Shown here piece by piece: positions 44,202 to 52,608 of a DNA stretch of 64,000 bases. Numbering within the stretch: the stretch's first letter is position 1; each line of letters begins with the position of its first letter. The translations under genes were made by a program, and so were the position numbers. The notes below the pieces were generated by a model. That model was not told where the DNA came from and made no database searches. It worked only from the letters and a program-made list of their open reading frames with translations. Source of the DNA: Comamonas testosteroni. Lineage in GTDB: Bacteria; Pseudomonadota; Gammaproteobacteria; Burkholderiales; Burkholderiaceae_C. The stretch spans positions 5,118,501 through 5,182,500 of the forward strand of contig NZ_CP129672.1 in the NCBI RefSeq assembly GCF_030505195.1, given 5' to 3'.

Positions 44202-46589
44202 ATGGCTCCTTCCTCCAATGACGGGCGCTGGTACTGGCTTGCAGTGGCGTTTCTGATGCTGCTGATGGGCTTGTTCATGACCATCGGCGGCGGTGTGCTG
44301 CTGGGCAAGGGAGGCAGCTGGTACTTTGTGCTGATGGGGCTGGCGCTGCTGACATCGGCAGCACTCCTGTTGGCGCGGCGCAGGGCCGGAGCCCATGTCT
44401 ATGCGCTGGCCTTTGTGTTGACCCTGGTATGGGCCTGGTGGGATGCGGGCTGGGAGTTCTGGCCGCTGGTCTCGCGCCTGATGGTGTTTGCCGTGCTGGG
44501 CCTGCTGGTGGCCCTGGGCTATGCACAGCTTGAGGCGGGCAAGCTGGTCATGAACGACTACGGACGCCTGGGGGCCGCAGTGTCGGTGGTGGTGCTGGGC
44601 CTGGGCATCGTCGCGACGGCCGTCAGTGCCTTCTCGCCCAAGGGCGTGATGGCCCCCGAGGTCACCGAGGTGCCCTCGGTCAGCTCCATGGAGCTCAAGC
44701 CTTCGGACTGGACGGATTGGGGGCAAGGTCCGGCAGGCCAGCGTTTTGCGGCCCTTGAGCAGATCAGCCGCAACAATATCGACAAGCTGGCCGTGGCCTG
44801 GACGGCCCGCACCGGCGATGTGCCCCAGAGCACGGGCTCGGGTGCCGAAGATCAGAACACGCCGCAGCAGATCGGGGACCGCCTGTATGTCTGCACGGCC
44901 TACGGCAAGGTGCTGGCGCTGGATGTGGACACGGGCGAGGAGAAATGGAAATTCGACCCCGAGGCCAAGTCACCCAACTGGCAGCGCTGCAGAGGTCTGG
45001 GTTACTTCGATGGCAACGAGGCCGCCATCAAGGCCTCGGGCGCACTCGGCAAGCCCGCAGAGGTTGCGCCCGGCTGCAGGCGTCGGCTGTTTGTGCCCAC
45101 CATCGATGCACGCCTGGTGGCGCTGGACCCCGACTCCGGCAAGCCATGCACCGACTTCGGCAAGGACGGTGTGCTGGATCTGACCCAGGGCATGGGCGAG
45201 GTCAAGCAGGGCTGGTATCAGCAGACCTCGGCGCCGCTGGTGGCCGAGAACCTGGTGATCGTGGGCGGCCGCGTGGCCGACAATTTCTCGACCGACGAGC
45301 CCTCGGGCGTGGTGCGTGCCTTTGATGTGCATAGCGGCAAGCTGGTCTGGGCCTGGGACCCGGGCAATCCCGACATCACCGGGCAGCCGCCGCAGGGGCA
45401 GACCTATACGCGCAACTCGCCCAATGTCTGGGGCGGCATGTCCTATGACGCCAGATTGGGGCTGGCCTATCTGGGTACGGGCAATGCGACGCCGGACTTC
45501 TATGCGGCCCAGCGCACTGCGGAGATGGAGAAGAACAGCTCCGCCATCGTGGCCATGGATATCAGGACCGGCAAGCCGCGCTGGCTCTACCAGACCGTGC
45601 ACCACGATCTGTGGGACTTCGACATCCCGTCCCAGCCCGCTTTGGTCGATGTGCCCAATGCCCAGGGCGGGGTGGACCCCGCGCTGCTGCAGGTGACCAA
45701 GCAGGGCATGATCTTCATGCTCAACCGCGAGAGTGGCGAGCCTTTGGCAGAGGTGCAGGAGCTGCCCGTGCCGCAAGGCCATGTGCCCGGCGAGCGCTAT
45801 GCGCCCACCCAGCCGCATTCCACTGGCATGCCCAATATCGGCAATCAGACCCTCAAGGAGTCCGATATGTGGGGGGCCACACCCTTCGATCAGCTGCTGT
45901 GCCGCATTGCCTTCAAGGACATGCAGCATCAAGGCGTGTTCACGCCGCCAGGCATGGGGCCGACGCTGCAGTTTCCGGGCTCGCTGGGCGGCATGAACTG
46001 GGGCAGCGTCTCCGTAGACCCGATCAGCCAGACCATGTTCGTCAACGATATGCGCCTGGGTCTGGCGAACTACATGATTGCGCGCGCCGATATGAAGCCC
46101 GGCGCCAGCGGCATCGAGATGGGGGCCGTGCCCCAGGAGGGCACTCCGTTCGGCGCCATGCGTCAGCGCTTTCTGTCGCCGCTGGGCATTCCCTGCCAGA
46201 AGCCGCCCTTCGGCACCATGACGGCGGTGGATCTGAAGTCGCGCCAGATCAAATGGCAGGTGCCCGTGGGCACGGTGCGTGACACCGGTCCTCTGGGCAT
46301 TCCCCTGTGGCTGCCAATTCCCATCGGCATGCCCACGCTGGGCCCCTCCATGGTCACCAAGTCGGGGCTGCTGTTCTTCACAGGGACTCAGGACTTTTAT
46401 CTGCGCGCCTTCGACAGCGCCAACGGCAAGGAGATCTGGCGCTCGCGCCTGCCCGTGGGCAGCCAGGGCGGGCCGATGAGCTATGTCTCGCCCAGAACCG
46501 GCAGGCAGTATGTGGTGATCACTGCCGGCGGTGCGCGCCAGTCGCCCAAGCGCGGCGACTATGTGATCGCCTATGCACTGCCGCAGTAG
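44202..46589 (+). CDS. gcd: Membrane-bound PQQ-dependent glucose dehydrogenase
   Basis: A 795-residue quinoprotein, the same length as E. coli Gcd (796). Five membrane helices fill about residues 10-145, followed by the periplasmic eight-bladed propeller with PQQ: SDWTDWGQGPAGQRFAALEQI, then LYVCTAYGKVLALDVDTGEE, RCRGLGYF, TSAPLVAENLVIVGGRVADN, and DFDIPSQPALVDVPN near 480. It oxidises aldoses to lactones in the periplasm and passes electrons to ubiquinone. The ATG at 44202 starts the first helix correctly. No pqq biosynthesis genes are in the window. It is transcribed alone. Confidence 0.94.
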   Translation: MAPSSNDGRWYWLAVAFLMLLMGLFMTIGGGVLLGKGGSWYFVLMGLALLTSAALLLARRRAGAHVYALAFVLTLVWAWWDAGWEFWPLVSRLMVFAVLGLLVALGYAQLEAGKLVMNDYGRLGAAVSVVVLGLGIVATAVSAFSPKGVMAPEVTEVPSVSSMELKPSDWTDWGQGPAGQRFAALEQISRNNIDKLAVAWTARTGDVPQSTGSGAEDQNTPQQIGDRLYVCTAYGKVLALDVDTGEEKWKFDPEAKSPNWQRCRGLGYFDGNEAAIKASGALGKPAEVAPGCRRRLFVPTIDARLVALDPDSGKPCTDFGKDGVLDLTQGMGEVKQGWYQQTSAPLVAENLVIVGGRVADNFSTDEPSGVVRAFDVHSGKLVWAWDPGNPDITGQPPQGQTYTRNSPNVWGGMSYDARLGLAYLGTGNATPDFYAAQRTAEMEKNSSAIVAMDIRTGKPRWLYQTVHHDLWDFDIPSQPALVDVPNAQGGVDPALLQVTKQGMIFMLNRESGEPLAEVQELPVPQGHVPGERYAPTQPHSTGMPNIGNQTLKESDMWGATPFDQLLCRIAFKDMQHQGVFTPPGMGPTLQFPGSLGGMNWGSVSVDPISQTMFVNDMRLGLANYMIARADMKPGASGIEMGAVPQEGTPFGAMRQRFLSPLGIPCQKPPFGTMTAVDLKSRQIKWQVPVGTVRDTGPLGIPLWLPIPIGMPTLGPSMVTKSGLLFFTGTQDFYLRAFDSANGKEIWRSRLPVGSQGGPMSYVSPRTGRQYVVITAGGARQSPKRGDYVIAYALPQ

Positions 46590-46644
46590 CGACGGGGTGT
46601 GCAGCCGCCGGCAGCGGGGCTGCAATGCGGCAGCGAGATTCTAA

Positions 46645-46730
46645 AATGATAGCTGCTTGCGCTTGATATATAAGGATCTTAGATGGAAAAGTGTCTGAGT
46701 TCTTTTATTGGCAAGCGCTGCAAGCTATGA
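46645..46730. repeat. Comamonadaceae-type intergenic repeat (imperfect hairpin)
   Basis: ATAGCTGCTTGCGCTTG and, inverted, CAAGCGCTGCAAGCTAT bound about 85 bases. Related short copies occur near 40600, 58503, 59840 and 60395. Function unknown; it may fold at the 3' end of the gcd mRNA. Confidence 0.65.
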
Positions 46731-46763
46731 ATAAAGGAGTTTCTGCCGCGCAGGCCATGCCAC

Positions 46764-47534
46764 TCAGCGCGGTGGCAGCTCGCAGCCGTCGGGGCCGCAG
46801 CTGGGGTCGCCACTGGTGTCAGTGTCGCCGGCCTGCTGCTGGTTGAGCTCGGCAATCTGCTCGGCCCAGGCGGCCAACTGCTGCTTCCAGCCGTCGACAT
46901 CGCCCAGCCATTCGCCGATCTCGACGCGCTGCACGGCGCGCTGGCCGGCCTGCTCGGGGTGGTCGAACTCCAGCGCCAGGGTGGGGAAGCCCTGGCCCTG
47001 CACCATGCCCAGCCATTGGCGGCTGTCGGCAATATGCTGCGCGGTGGCCGCACCGCTTTGCTCGGCGTAGGCCGCGTCATAGGCTGCGCTGTCCAGGCCG
47101 ATACCGGCCGCCAGCTCACGCAGCACGGCGGGCTCGCTGATGCGGCGGCCTTCCACGTAATGGGCTTTTTGCTCGGCAGCCAGCATCTCCAGGCCCTTGC
47201 CGGCCAGCGCTTGGGCGGCCAGCAGGGCTGTGGTCGGGGGCTCGGAGTCCAGCGGCGCGCCGATGTCATTGAGCAGACCGTTGAGATAGGCATCGCCAAA
47301 AGGCTGGCCCGTCATCTCGGCAATGCGCTGGTCGCTGGGCATGACTTTGTCACGCCAGTCCGCAGTGATGGTGCGCGTGTGGGCTCCGGTCAGCATGCCG
47401 CCGGCATGCCATTGAACCTCGATGCCGGGCACTTCGCGCGCGGCCTTGACCAGCGGGGCGGCGGCATAGCACCAGCCGCACAGGGGATCGAAAATATAGT
47501 GCAGCACCAGAGCGGGCAGCTGGGATGTGTTCAT
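46764..47534 (-). CDS. DsbA-family oxidoreductase-like protein (COG3531 type)
   Basis: A 256-residue cytosolic thioredoxin-fold protein. The active-site Cys19-Gly-Trp-Cys22 sits in IFDPLCGWCYAAAPLVKAA, and the helical insert is followed by GQGFPTLALEF, the cis-proline strand. This is the FrnE/COG3531 group, often called predicted protein-disulfide isomerases. The C-terminus has a second pair in DPSCGPDGCELPP, unusual but of unknown use. The ATG at 47534 begins the fold; a longer in-frame start overlaps the opposite promoter. It is divergent from the protease gene, with 146 bases between. Confidence 0.85.
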   Translation of the reverse strand: MNTSQLPALVLHYIFDPLCGWCYAAAPLVKAAREVPGIEVQWHAGGMLTGAHTRTITADWRDKVMPSDQRIAEMTGQPFGDAYLNGLLNDIGAPLDSEPPTTALLAAQALAGKGLEMLAAEQKAHYVEGRRISEPAVLRELAAGIGLDSAAYDAAYAEQSGAATAQHIADSRQWLGMVQGQGFPTLALEFDHPEQAGQRAVQRVEIGEWLGDVDGWKQQLAAWAEQIAELNQQQAGDTDTSGDPSCGPDGCELPPR

Positions 47535-47680
47535 GGTTGGGCGACCAGCAAGGTCGGTGGATTTTGCAAACAAGCTTCAATGTAAGCGCTGCCGGGGGCT
47601 GCCGTTGCGCAACGCGGGCGATGACCTTGGCGCCGGTCTTGGCAAAATGGCTGCATTGTCCTTCGCTACCTTGCCTGTCC

Positions 47681-48223
47681 ATGCGCCTGAATGTCACGCC
47701 GCCGCCCCAGCCCTCGCCAGAGTCCGAGCCCTCCCCGCAATCCGTGGCACGGCGCAGCACCGTGCTGTTTCTGCTGTTCTGGCTGGTGGTCATGGCCGTG
47801 ATGTATCTGGCCATGCAGCATTTTCTCAAGCCGGCCCAGGCCAAGGTCATGGCTGACGGCACGGTGCGCATAGAGCGCGGCCTGGATGGGCATTTCCGCG
47901 TCAAGGGCTATGTCAACGACCAGCCCGTCACCTTTTTGGTCGATACCGGGGCCACCTCGGTCAGCGTGACCGATGCGCTGGCCGAGCGTGCCGGCCTGGA
48001 GGGAGGCGAGAAAGTGCGTTTTCGCACGGCCAACGGCGAACGTGACGGCCGCATCGTCACCGCCGACGAGGTCCGCATCGCCAGCGTGCGTGTGCGCGAC
48101 GTGCGCGTGGGTACGGGCTATACGGGCGACGATAGCGACGACGCCTTGCTGGGCCAGAACTTTCTGCGCTTCTTCGATGTGCAGATGAGCGGCGATGAAA
48201 TGCTGCTGCGCCCGCGCAAGTGA
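47681..48223 (+). CDS. Membrane-anchored retropepsin-like aspartic protease (TIGR02281 type)
   Basis: A 180-residue protein with one N-terminal membrane helix (about 27-47, STVLFLLFWLVVMAVMYLA) and a retropepsin-like domain. The catalytic motif is VTFLVDTGATSVSVTDALAE, near residue 88, and the domain ends with DALLGQNFLRFFDVQMSG, the usual LGMSFL-like strand. Members of this bacterial family of clan AA proteases act as dimers in the periplasm; substrates are unknown. The ATG at 47681 directly precedes the Pro-rich start; no close family homology exists before it. Confidence 0.85.
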   Translation: MRLNVTPPPQPSPESEPSPQSVARRSTVLFLLFWLVVMAVMYLAMQHFLKPAQAKVMADGTVRIERGLDGHFRVKGYVNDQPVTFLVDTGATSVSVTDALAERAGLEGGEKVRFRTANGERDGRIVTADEVRIASVRVRDVRVGTGYTGDDSDDALLGQNFLRFFDVQMSGDEMLLRPRK

Positions 48224-48476
48224 GTGCAGCCAAGACACTGGCCGTGATTTTGCGCACTTGAGCGAGTCATCGGCCGCAGCAGCCCAAAAGCGATCGCAGA
48301 CTGGATTAAAGTAGGGCGCTTTGCCAACCGGCAAACAGGAATAGTGCACTGTGCGCGGGCCTCACACGGGCCTGTTGCGGTTGCTGCACTTGCCGCTCAT
48401 GGGTGAAAGACATGTTCCGGGACTGTTGCCATTCAATGGACCGCAGGCGAAAGCTGGCTGCGGCAGACGACACTCA

Positions 48477-49832
48477 ATGGACTGGTTAACCCAACTCTTC
48501 AAAGCCCTCAACGATATTGTCTGGGGCGTTCCCATGATCGTGCTGATTCTCGGCACGGGCTTTTATCTGCAGATCCGCCTGGGCTTCATGCCGCTGCGCA
48601 ACATCGTGCGCGGCTTTCGCATGATCTGGCGCAGCCGCCGTCCCGGCGACAAGGCCGATGGCGACATCACGCCCTATGCTGCGCTGATGACGGCACTGTC
48701 GGCCACAGTGGGCACAGGCAATATTGCCGGCGTGGCCACGGCCATTGCCGTGGGCGGCCCGGGCGCACTGTTCTGGATGTGGATGACGGCGTTGCTGGGC
48801 ATGGCCACCAAGTATGGCGAGGTGGTGCTGGCGGTGAAGTACCGCGAGAAAAACGACCACGGCCAGTGGGTGGGCGGCCCGATGTACGCCATCAAGAACG
48901 GCCTGGGCAGCAAGTGGAAATGGCTGGGTACGCTGTTTGCCATCTTTGGCGGTCTGGCCGGTTTCGGCATCGGCTCCATGGTGCAGTCCAACGGTATTGC
49001 ATCGGCCATGCACACGGCTTTCGGTCTGGAGAACTGGATCACGGGCCTGGGCCTGGCCGTGCTTACCGGCGCAGTGGTGCTGGGGGGCATCACCCGCATC
49101 GGCGCGGTGGCCGAAAAGCTGGTGCCTGCCATGTGCGTGACCTATGTGATCTGCGTGCTCTATGTGCTGGGCGTGTACTTCGACCGCATTCCGGCTGCTT
49201 TTGCACTGATCTTCGAGCAGGCCTTCAACCCCACGGCGGCCACGGGTGGCTTTTTGGGCTCCACGGTGCTGATGGCCATTCGCATGGGCGTAGCGCGCGG
49301 CATTTTTTCCAACGAAGCGGGCCTGGGCACGGCCGGCATCGCCCAGGCTGCCGGTGCCACGCGCGACCCCGTGTTTTCGGGGCTGGTAGGCATGATGGGT
49401 ACTTTCATCGACACCATCATCGTCTGCACCATGACCGGGCTGGCCATCGTGGTCAGCGGCGTCTGGAACTCTGGCGCTACCGGGGCCGTTCTGTCCACCC
49501 AGAGCTTTGAGGCCGCCATGCCCGGCGTGGGCAAATATGTGCTGGCCGTTTCGCTGTCGGTATTTGCCTTCACCACGATTCTGGGCTGGGCCTATTACGG
49601 TGAAAAATGCTGGACCTATCTGGTGGGCACCGTCTGTGAAAAGCCCTTCCGCATCTTCTGGACCATCAGCGCCTTTGTGGGGGCGGTGGCCACGCTGGAC
49701 TTTGCCTGGCTGGTTGCCGATACGCTGAATGCGCTGATGGCGATTCCCAATCTGATCTCGCTGCTGCTGCTCTCGCCCGTGATCGTGCAGCTCACGCGCG
49801 AATACTTTGCGCGCCAGGATAATCAGGCCTGA
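48477..49832 (+). CDS. Sodium:alanine symporter family (AGCS) transporter
   Basis: A 451-residue inner-membrane protein with about 11 helices. AGCS hallmarks are FMPLRNIVRGFRMIWR near the start, TALSATVGTGNIAGVATAIA (sodium and substrate site), MWMTALLGMATKYGEVVLAV and ARGIFSNEAGLGTAGIAQAA. It imports alanine or glycine with Na+ (or H+). Start: the ATG at 48477 gives MDWLTQLFKALNDIVWG, the usual N-terminus; a start 126 bases upstream is not homologous. A hairpin terminator follows. Confidence 0.92.
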   Translation: MDWLTQLFKALNDIVWGVPMIVLILGTGFYLQIRLGFMPLRNIVRGFRMIWRSRRPGDKADGDITPYAALMTALSATVGTGNIAGVATAIAVGGPGALFWMWMTALLGMATKYGEVVLAVKYREKNDHGQWVGGPMYAIKNGLGSKWKWLGTLFAIFGGLAGFGIGSMVQSNGIASAMHTAFGLENWITGLGLAVLTGAVVLGGITRIGAVAEKLVPAMCVTYVICVLYVLGVYFDRIPAAFALIFEQAFNPTAATGGFLGSTVLMAIRMGVARGIFSNEAGLGTAGIAQAAGATRDPVFSGLVGMMGTFIDTIIVCTMTGLAIVVSGVWNSGATGAVLSTQSFEAAMPGVGKYVLAVSLSVFAFTTILGWAYYGEKCWTYLVGTVCEKPFRIFWTISAFVGAVATLDFAWLVADTLNALMAIPNLISLLLLSPVIVQLTREYFARQDNQA

Positions 49833-49904
49833 TCATTTCGCCGGCTTCAGGCACTTGACGCATCAGTGCTTGAGCTTGAGCTGAGCTGACCTCACCTCAC
49901 CTCA

Positions 49905-49940
49905 CACAGGGCGCAGTTGTGCAAGCAGCTGCGCCCTGTG
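49905..49940 (+). terminator. Hairpin downstream of the AGCS gene
   Basis: CACAGGGCGCAG and CTGCGCCCTGTG form a perfect 12-bp stem with a 12-base loop, followed by CTGTTTT. The remaining gap to 50229 shows no supported gene. Confidence 0.75.
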
Positions 49941-50229
49941 CTGTTTTGGGGCGGTGGCTGAAGCAGCCCCGCATATCTGCGAAAATACGCCCCACACAGG
50001 GAATGACTGTTGCGGGCAATCTTGCTGCAGCCGTTGTGCGTATCGAGGCTCGATCCACGCCCTTGCTTCGTGGCCTGCCGGCTTCATCTTGAGATGAGAC
50101 TGCAGGTTTTTCATGTTGCCGAGCCTCAGGTCGAATCGCCGCGTTGTCGCGATTCCCGCTTTGCGCCCGACCACACGCCATTGCCCGGCAGCCATGCAGG
50201 CCGTCAGGCGCAGCCATGGATAGTCTGCC

Positions 50230-51285
50230 GTGTCCCACCGCCAGCCCGTTCGCGTTCCCGAACGTCACCAGTTTGATGCCTTGATCGATGCCCGCTCGCC
50301 CGCCGAGTTTGAGCTTGACCATATCCCCGGCTCCATCAACTGTCCGGTACTGAGCAATGCCGAGCGCGCCGAGATCGGCACCATCTACAAGCAGGTCAGC
50401 CCTTTTGAGGCCAAGCGTCTGGGGGCGGCCTATGTGTCGGCCAATCTGGCACGCCATCTGCGCGAAACCTTTGCCGACAAGCCTGCGAACTGGAAGCCCC
50501 TGGTCTATTGCTGGCGCGGCGGCCTGCGCAGCGGCTCCATGGTGACCTGGCTGCGTCTGGTCGGCTGGGATGCACAGCAGCTGGCCGGCGGCTACAAGGC
50601 GTTTCGCGGCCATGTGATCGCGCAGCTTGAAAGCCTGGTGCCGCAGCTGCAGATGCGCGTGCTGTGCGGCGCCACCGGCTCGGCCAAGACCCGCGTGCTG
50701 CACGCGCTGGCCCAAAGCGGCGAGCAGGTGCTGGACCTGGAGGGCTATGCCAGCCACAAGGGCTCCTTGCTGGGCGGCCTGCCCGGCATCGAGCAACCCA
50801 GCCAGAAACGTTTCGAGACCCTGATTGCCGAGCAGCTGGAGAGCTTCGATCTCTCGCGTCCCGTCTATCTGGAAGGCGAGAGCGCCAAGATCGGCCGCGT
50901 CGGCCTGCCGCTGGTACTGGTGCAGCATCTGCACAAGGCTCCGGTCATCGAAGTGCGTGCAACGGCGGCCGCACGCCTTTCCTATCTGCTGCGCGACTAT
51001 GCCTACCTGGGCGACGATCCCGAAGTGCTGGCCACCAAGCTGGGCTGGCTCAAGGAGCTGCAGGGCAAGGAGACCGTGAGCCGCTGGCAGCAATGGGCTC
51101 GGGAAGGGGAGCTGCCTGCGCTGTTCGAAGAGCTGATGCTCAGGCACTACGACCCGCACTACGAGCGCTCCCAGTCAAATCACTTCGAGCAATGGCCCCG
51201 GCGCCAGGTTCTGGAGACAGACCAGCTATCGGAGGAGGCCATCGCCGCTCTGGCGCAGCAGATCATTGCACTGCAGGCGCGCTGA
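50230..51285 (+). CDS. mnmH: tRNA 2-selenouridine synthase
   Basis: A 351-residue enzyme that converts 2-thiouridine to 2-selenouridine at the wobble position of certain tRNAs, via geranylation. An N-terminal rhodanese domain carries the catalytic Cys94 in YCWRGGLRSGSM; the C-terminal P-loop NTPase-like part has GATGSAKT at 147-154 and LDLEGYASHKGSLLGGLPG near 172. The GTG at 50230 (MSHRQPVRV) is the best start, although its ribosome site is weak. The selenium donor gene selD is not adjacent in this window. Confidence 0.92.
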   Translation: MSHRQPVRVPERHQFDALIDARSPAEFELDHIPGSINCPVLSNAERAEIGTIYKQVSPFEAKRLGAAYVSANLARHLRETFADKPANWKPLVYCWRGGLRSGSMVTWLRLVGWDAQQLAGGYKAFRGHVIAQLESLVPQLQMRVLCGATGSAKTRVLHALAQSGEQVLDLEGYASHKGSLLGGLPGIEQPSQKRFETLIAEQLESFDLSRPVYLEGESAKIGRVGLPLVLVQHLHKAPVIEVRATAAARLSYLLRDYAYLGDDPEVLATKLGWLKELQGKETVSRWQQWAREGELPALFEELMLRHYDPHYERSQSNHFEQWPRRQVLETDQLSEEAIAALAQQIIALQAR

Positions 51286-51337
51286 GGCGGACTGCCTGTT
51301 CAAACCTGCCAGCTGAAATGGGCCGGTGCGGTGCGCA

Positions 51338-51847
51338 CTAGTCCAGCTTCATCACCATCAGCACCTCGTCGAAATACTCGCCGTCAACGTACAAGGCCGC
51401 GGGCTCCCGCCCATATTCGCGAAAACCTGCCTGCTCATACAAGCGCAGTGCGTTGCCGTTGCCGGCATTGCAGCCCAGCATCAGCTGTCGCAAGTTCAGC
51501 GCTCTGCCGTGCTCAACAGCAGTCTCCAGCAGGCGGCAGGCCAGGCCATGGCCTCGGGCCGGTGCAGCCACGTACATGGCAAAGAGATGGCCTTTGTGCG
51601 CGGTCTTCTCCCCATGGTCGCGATACAGGCCCAGGCTGGCGCAGAGTCTGCCGTCTGCATCAAAGCCTCCCCACATGGCCTGACCCTGGGCGCCGCTGAA
51701 GCGGCTCAGCAGTTGCGTATCGCCGAGTGCCTGCTCGGTCGCGGGCGTGGCACCGAAGGCTGCGGGGCATTCGGTCAGAGCCTGCAGGCGCAGGGCGCGA
51801 TAACTGCAAAGGTCGGACTCGGTCAGCTGGCGTATGTCATATTGCAT
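51338..51847 (-). CDS. GNAT-family N-acetyltransferase
   Basis: A 169-residue acetyltransferase. The strand FAMYVAAPARGHGLACRLLE contains the acetyl-CoA motif (R-x-H-G-L-A), and ALRLYEQAGFREYGREP is the typical last helix and strand. Its start ATG overlaps nothing; the LysE gene ends 9 bases upstream, so the pair is probably one transcription unit on the minus strand. Substrate unknown. Confidence 0.88.
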   Translation of the reverse strand: MQYDIRQLTESDLCSYRALRLQALTECPAAFGATPATEQALGDTQLLSRFSGAQGQAMWGGFDADGRLCASLGLYRDHGEKTAHKGHLFAMYVAAPARGHGLACRLLETAVEHGRALNLRQLMLGCNAGNGNALRLYEQAGFREYGREPAALYVDGEYFDEVLMVMKLD

Positions 51848-51856
51848 GGGCCGAGT

Positions 51857-52474
51857 TTAGACATGCTCGGCAAAAATGGGCACCAGCGACAGCAGCAGCA
51901 AACCGGCCATCACGCCGTTGAACATGCGCAGGGCCTGTGGAGTGCGCAGTGCGCGCCCCACGGTGCTGCCGAACAGGGTCCAGACGCTGATGCTGGGGTA
52001 GTTGACCAGGCCCAGCACCAGGGCCGACAGCATCAGGTTGACAAAAAAACCTTCGCGCGGCGTGTAGGTTGCTACCACGCCCACGGCCATGATCCAGGCC
52101 TTGGGATTGACCCACTGGAAGGCAGCTGCCTGCCAGAAGCTGAACGGACGGCTACCCGACTGGCCCTGGTCCACGCCGCCGGCACGGGCGATCTTCCATG
52201 CCAGCCAGATCAGATAGGCTGCGCCCACATATTTGAGCAGGGTGTAGATGCGTGGCTCGGCCTCGAACAGTTGGCCCAGGCCCGCGCCGATCAGCAGCAC
52301 CATGATGACCACGCCCAGACAGATGCCCAGCATATGCGGCACGCTGCGGCGGTAGCCGAAAGTGGCCCCAGAGGCCGTCAGCATCACATTGTTGGGGCCG
52401 GGCGTGACGGAGCTGACAAAGGCAAACATGGCCAGAGGCAGGATGAAGGCAGAGGATTCAGGCAGAAATGACAT
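51857..52474 (-). CDS. LysE/RhtB-family amino-acid exporter
   Basis: A 205-residue membrane protein with six predicted helices. The family motif is SSVTPGPNNVMLTASGATFG near residue 22, and KYVGAAYLIWLAWKIAR and FQWVNPKAWIMAVGVV are the later conserved blocks. It exports an amino acid or homoserine-lactone-like compound; which one cannot be said. It is divergent from a MocR-type regulator 134 bases away, which is a plausible controller, as in other LysE/MocR pairs. Confidence 0.92.
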   Translation of the reverse strand: MSFLPESSAFILPLAMFAFVSSVTPGPNNVMLTASGATFGYRRSVPHMLGICLGVVIMVLLIGAGLGQLFEAEPRIYTLLKYVGAAYLIWLAWKIARAGGVDQGQSGSRPFSFWQAAAFQWVNPKAWIMAVGVVATYTPREGFFVNLMLSALVLGLVNYPSISVWTLFGSTVGRALRTPQALRMFNGVMAGLLLLSLVPIFAEHV

Positions 52475-52608
52475 GGCAAACCTTGGGGCTGCATAAGCGT
52501 TGTGCCTCTATACTAAAAGCTTGAATCAGTACACCATCAGTACACTTTTGCAGGCCAGTTCATGAGCTGGCCTGCTCTAATTGACCTGACACTTTGAGAA
52601 AGCGCTTC

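Noticed and set aside
44970..46625. A 551-codon open frame opposite gcd
   Set aside because: Same reason: an antisense shadow of a GC-rich gene with no recognisable motif.
50010..50276. Small plus-strand frame before mnmH
   Set aside because: Overlaps the mnmH start, no ribosome site, no domain.
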